A stretch of 64,000 nt of DNA from positions 25,632,956-25,696,955 of the forward strand of contig CM049318.1 in the NCBI GenBank assembly GCA_026874595.1. The letters are read 5' to 3'. The position numbers and the translations under genes were made by a program. The stretch is from Sipunculus nudus (taxonomy: Eukaryota > Annelida > Sipuncula > Golfingiida > Sipunculidae). The notes beneath the pieces are model-generated. The model saw only the letters and a list, made by a program, of their open reading frames with translations. It did no database searches and had not been told where the DNA came from. Below, piece by piece: positions 60,116 through 64,000 of this stretch (positions are counted from its first letter, which is position 1; every line of letters starts with the position of its first letter).

Positions 60116-60309
60116 AACTGACAGTATCAGGTAATAAAACCGTTTGATAGAAGACGTGATATGTTCAACACTACAAAGAAATATGTATAATATGTCCACC
60201 TTGTCCAAGACTTGTTTTCAATAATTTAGTCTATTTGTTTTTACAAGATGCTTTCAAAGATGATGAACCAGATCTTGCATTTAGGAGTCCCCTTTCTATA
60301 TTCTAATGC

Positions 60310-60455
60310 TTTTGTCTTTGAATGTACACAGTCTATATCTTAACCCATGGATTGTACACATTATATAACCCTGGTCTATATAATGTACACATTCCATGGT
60401 TTGGCCATGGAATGTATACATAATATGGTTTGACCATAAAATATATAAATTCCCT
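60310..60455. repeat. Palindromic minisatellite, block 2
   Basis: The same phrase family as block 1 (ACATTCCATGG, GGCCATGGAATGTATACAT), more degenerate; followed by a (CA)n(TA)n tract at 60479-60521. Confidence 0.7.
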
Positions 60456-60475
60456 AGTAAGCTAAAATCTATACG

Positions 60476-60519
<44 letters not shown>

Positions 60520-60576
60520 TCTCATTGTTTACTGAGATAGTTGAGAACTGATACATATTTTCTGTATTTGATTTAG

Positions 60577-60612
60577 GGTGGTGAATTGGGATCAGGGCAA
60601 TCGCGAGTTAAG
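60577..60612 (+). CDS. RIGHT gene microexon 3 (36 nt)
   Basis: TTGATTTAG acceptor and GTTAGT donor around 36 bases, phase 0-0, encoding GGELGSGQSRVK. Ends CGCGAGTTAAG, against CGCGAAGCAAG in the LEFT exon at 3137-3172. Confidence 0.65.
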
Positions 60613-60767
60613 GTTAGTTATTCTATCTCATTGCGAAAGCAAAGAGATTTTGATATAAAGTTTCTCTTGTACCACTATGTTAAAATGAAGCTCAGTCGAA
60701 AAAGGAAAAGCTCAAACTATAATCACATAATTTGGATGGACCGCATACCTTAAAAAAGAATCAGAAT

Positions 60768-60773
<6 letters not shown>

Positions 60774-60820
<47 letters not shown>
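60774..60820. repeat. (CT)n(CA)n microsatellite
   Basis: CT dinucleotides running into CA dinucleotides. Confidence 0.9.
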
Positions 60821-60829
60821 TACATCTAA

Positions 60830-62060
60830 ATACAATGGTTTTCTTTTCTGAGTTGTGAGGTATTAGGTAGGAAATTATTGGTTGGAATGACCTCTTTTCT
60901 TTCTCAACAACTTTGCGTCTCATTTCAACAACTACACGCAAAAAAATATGCGAATGGGTTGATAATAGATGGATGATTGGGGCTCATTCAATTTTAAACA
61001 CAGATCCTGAAGACCACGACAAAACATCTCTACCAGTTATGCTACCAGACCCCTTTATTCAGAATACTCAGACATTCGTAAGGTTGACGCGTAAAGTGTG
61101 GGTGTGATTTCCAGTCGGAGATAAATGCGTTATGTTAATTTTGAAGCTGAATTGCCAGACACGGATAACTGCATGATGCTGGTTTTAAATACACGTGAAA
61201 TCTCTGATAAATAGTGTAAATTAATTGTCGGAAGATCCCGTGCCCTCTGAATTAAATATTAAATGGCGGAAGCAGAAATACTTATTGATTATTAAAAAAA
61301 TGTCTTGGTAATGCATGCTTTAGCATCCTTAGGGAGTATGCAATGAAAACGGAATGTATACGGGAGATGCTCCACCATTTGCTGTAAATCTCTCACCTTA
61401 TGTTAAATTAACTTTCGTGAAAAGGTTGCCTATTTGTTTTGAGAATTATTGTAAGTGATTAATGGTCTGATATTCCGATATGAAATAACTCACAAAAACG
61501 TGATTGCAAATGGTGTTGAATAATATACGACATTAGGTTTAAATGAAGCCTTATGATTCTGAACAGGCCTATTCTGCTTTTATAGGAAAGACGGATCATT
61601 GTTCATGTGATAAAATGTTCCCCGTCTTTCGTTGCGATCAAAAAATTTATGTTGCTGATAAAAGTGTTTGTGATTAAGAGGAATATAGTTATGAAAAATC
61701 AAGAAAGTAACTTGCTACGACGCTCCTCATCAAGCATGGCCGGGTGAAGGCTGTCCCGGAGAAATCTGTATACTAGGCCTTGCCAAATAGGGTCCGTTGG
61801 CAATGCCCTGAGAATGTCTCAAATATAGGCCTCATGTTGAGAAGCTAGCAAGGTGAGGGTGTGCAGCGTCTATGTGTTAGTGTTTATAACATTTTATGAT
61901 GCACGGTAGGGGGTAAAATACCAGGTATTATTTTCTAAAATGCTTGAATGGTTAAGGATTTAATGTTCCACCTTAACAAGAATAACAATCCCCACACTCA
62001 AAGTTTTCAACATTTTACCAGGCTTTGGAAGAGCTTAAACAGAACATTTTTATTTCTTTC
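60830..62060 (+). other. Intron of RIGHT gene
   Basis: No element recognised. A 15-base segment at 61065-61079 has splice-like borders (TTTATTCAG / GTAAGG) but LEFT has no counterpart. Confidence 0.35.
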
Positions 62061-62067
62061 TTTCTAG

Positions 62068-62086
62068 AGACAGACAAGGACCACAG
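62068..62086 (+). CDS. RIGHT gene microexon 4 (19 nt)
   Basis: TTTCTTTCTAG acceptor, GTAAGT donor, phase 0-1, encoding RQTRTT. Homologue of LEFT 1930-1948. Confidence 0.75.
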
Positions 62087-62317
62087 GTAAGTGCAGTTTT
62101 ATCAATTGATAACAGGAAAGTTTGTGTATGATGTCTTAACCTGCATAAATGAATGTGTGACTAAAGTAAGTAAGGTACATAATTGCAAATGTTAACTATC
62201 TATAATTTGTTGTCCATGTGATTTCGGGAATAAGCTAACAGAGAATCGCCAGTTTTCTCTTTATGAAATTCTTCTAGCTCATTCTCAACAACTCATTATT
62301 CGTATCTGCTTTTACAG

Positions 62318-62437
62318 AAATCTTTTGGAATCATTGGCGCCCGTGCTATGGCGAAGATTTCCGAAGACGTGTTGGATATTGTCATCACGGTTGCGATAGG
62401 CCGTTGATAGAAGAAAGAGAACCATGTCCATTTTCAT
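62318..62437 (+). CDS. RIGHT gene divergent TSP1 exon
   Basis: 120 bases, phase 1-1: IFWNHWRPCYGEDFRRRVGY then CHHGC and an acidic end REPCPFS. Homologous to LEFT 1476-1595; only four cysteines remain and the C-x3-C-G core is gone, so the fold may rest on fewer disulphides. Confidence 0.75.
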
Positions 62438-63166
62438 GTAAGTATAAAAAAAAATATTCCATGAGTAGGCGTTTATTATGGTCACATTTCATGCAGATAA
62501 AATTGTTTTCTTCTAAAGCCGATTTAAATTACCTGAATATTACATTGACCTATTTGCTACCAAATCGCTTCATGTTTATGACTCGACCCCTATTTGAGGG
62601 CAGTAATGGGAATATGATTTTATCTAAAGTTATGGATTTATTTTCAGCTCACTTCCTCTGTTCGACTACGACTTGTTATAGTTTCTGACTCTTTGAAAAT
62701 TGAATTGAATTGGTATTGACTTTGATTCAACTGCATGCAACGCCACTTCTCTTTCTTTTTTACCTAAATCAGGATAATAACATAATACAGTGAATGTCCC
62801 TGCCATTAGCTACCTGCATTGCTACAGTATTAGTATTTTCAGATTGCTTTTTCAACTTACATTAAGAATCCGAACTCATCATTATTGTTTTGTCAAAAAA
62901 ATCTTGACTCTTACACATTTATTATTAGATGCTCTGCAAATAGAGAAACTGCTGTGCTGGGTGTTGGGTTTTCTTGTACAGAAGTATACAATCAAACTAA
63001 TTGATTTCGCCAAGAACGCCATATTGGCGAGCGTGGATCCCGATTTATTAAAATTATTCCTAAGATTGATAATAGCAAAAAGCATAATGTGATCTTATAT
63101 CAAACCTGGTAGTAGAGATTTTTGTCCGTGGCCATTGAATATAAGATGACAATTTGTACTATTTAG

Positions 63167-63313
63167 GCAGTGCGATACTAAACTGTGATGTAGTAGGATT
63201 TGGCTGCGACGAAATTGTTTCACTGGGAATCGGCGATCACTCTTGGACAGTGCATTTTGGTAAATCAGATACAGCTGGAACCGGACAGACCGATCAAACA
63301 GGAAACATATTAA
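63167..63313 (+). CDS. RIGHT gene MAM domain exon a
   Basis: 147 bases, phase 1-1: SAILNCDVVGFGCDEIVSLG, then GDHSWTVHFGKSDTAGTGQ. Aligns with LEFT 196-336. The conserved Cys pair, Trp and GTG motif identify the MAM N-terminal block. Confidence 0.75.
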
Positions 63314-63604
63314 GTATGTATATGTAAACATTTTATTCATCCGAAGTATTCATGGAAAGGTTGTGCGGGTTTGATAGGATGAAAAATTGTTCCAAAGTAA
63401 TACACCACAACGTGACTCCGGGTTTACAACTTTTCTGTTTGAATTTGTTTAATCCTGTTTTACTGACTATTATCTTCATCTTTAAATTATACACCCAAGC
63501 ACGAGGTTCAGGCTATTCTGCACTATGTCTTTTACCTGTTTATACTCAAAGTCTCAACTTTGCGCGATTCTGGGGTTTTTACTTTGTGCTATTCTGCTTT
63601 TCAG

Positions 63605-63798
63605 AATATTATTTTCAAGCAGAAGCAAACGATACAGACAAGCCCGGGGATCAAGCAGTAATGAGGAAAAAGAAATTCATGGGAATAAATTCAATTATTG
63701 TCTAACATTTCGTTACCTGATGAACGGTGACCATATCGGAAGACTTCTTGTGAAATGGAACACTACGACACGTGTTGAAACTATCTTCGAATTAACAG
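63605..63798 (+). CDS. RIGHT gene MAM domain exon b (one-base frameshift)
   Basis: Starts YYFQAEANDTDKPGDQAVM in phase 1 and ends, in a different frame, with NYCLTFRYLMNGDHIGRLLV and FELTG before GTAACA. The exon has 194 bases; MIDDLE exon b has 195. The missing base lies between about 63655 and 63690, most simply in the A-run at 63667-63671. The block C-L-T-F-x-Y-x-M-x-G-x-x-I-G-x-L is the MAM core. Confidence 0.75.
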
Positions 63799-63964
63799 GT
63801 AACAGATCAAATCTATTGCTATGTGTCATAGAAGGAACTTTTACGGAAAATATAAACTATAGAATAAATTGTAGAACGAAGTATAGAACTGTTCATAGCT
63901 TTGTGTTAAATATATATATAAAATGTGGTATGGCCCATGTAAGTCTGTAGTTGAAGCGAAGGTT

Positions 63965-64000
63965 AGGATAAACAGTGACACCTTTTAGATAGACTAACTA
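63965..64000. mobile_element. MITE-like inverted-repeat element, copy 3 (cut by window edge)
   Basis: AACAGTGACACCTTTTAGAT then AGACTAACTA matches the terminal repeat of the copies at 8970 and 19457. The other end lies outside the window. Confidence 0.5.

Larger units (their letters stand above)
55570..63798 (+). other. RIGHT gene model: paralogue of LEFT on the plus strand (partial)
   Basis: Exons 55570-55661, 55940-55973, 60577-60612, 62068-62086, 62318-62437, 63167-63313 and 63605-63798. Lengths of the first five (92, 34, 36, 19, 120) and all phases equal those of LEFT, and each exon is recognisably homologous. Two defects: no ATG in the first exon and a one-base deficit in MAM exon b. 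It is therefore either a recent pseudogene, a gene with another 5' exon, or a locus with assembly errors. It continues past the right edge. Confidence 0.7.

Noticed and set aside
1-64000. CRISPR arrays, bacterial operons, phage genes
   Set aside because: None seen; introns, microsatellites and LINE/SINE content show this is animal DNA.

Overview
This is animal nuclear DNA: AT-rich, intron-dense, full of (TA)n microsatellites, with short exons bounded by GT/AG and extracellular thrombospondin type-1 (TSP1) and MAM domains. L1-type LINEs, tRNA-derived SINEs, a hAT-type element and small inverted-repeat elements fill the rest. The mix suggests a lophotrochozoan invertebrate such as a bivalve mollusc, but that is inference. 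Nearly all long open frames in the window are incidental; the real exons are short and mostly lack their own ATG.

I reconstruct three related genes from splice sites, phases and domain motifs. LEFT (minus strand, first coding exon near 18.3 kb, running off the left edge): hydrophobic N-terminal exon, then 34, 36 and 19 nt microexons, a divergent TSP1 exon and a MAM domain. RIGHT (plus strand, 55.57 kb to the right edge): the same exons with the same lengths and phases (92+34+36+19+120 nt, then MAM), but the ATG of the first exon is GTG and one MAM exon is a base short. MIDDLE (minus strand, about 47.1 to 39.7 kb): two microexons (28, 37 nt), TSP1, a three-exon MAM domain, then eight more TSP1 exons. 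All TSP1 and MAM exons are phase 1-1. LEFT and RIGHT diverge from each other with MIDDLE between them. The proteins look like secreted or membrane-anchored adhesion or recognition proteins with a microexon-coded stalk.

Between the genes: 4.3-6.9 kb holds a 340-bp tandem satellite with inverted copies at 4.3, 17.6 and 34.2-35.4 kb. A non-autonomous hAT-like element (8-bp target duplication) lies at 7.1-8.0 kb, an L1 scrap at 9.2-9.85 kb, and a fold-back element with minisatellite arms (10-bp direct repeats) at 10.16-11.06 kb. From 19.9 to 36.1 kb there is an old tandem segmental duplication; its first unit is split by a nearly full-length decayed L1 (21.36-27.23 kb) and a SINE. A second, 5'-truncated L1 that has lost its catalytic motif is at 48.7-51.2 kb. 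A palindromic minisatellite cluster occupies 59.5-60.5 kb. A short MITE-like family occurs at 8.97, 19.46 and 63.96 kb. I saw no complete tRNA, rRNA or CRISPR array.
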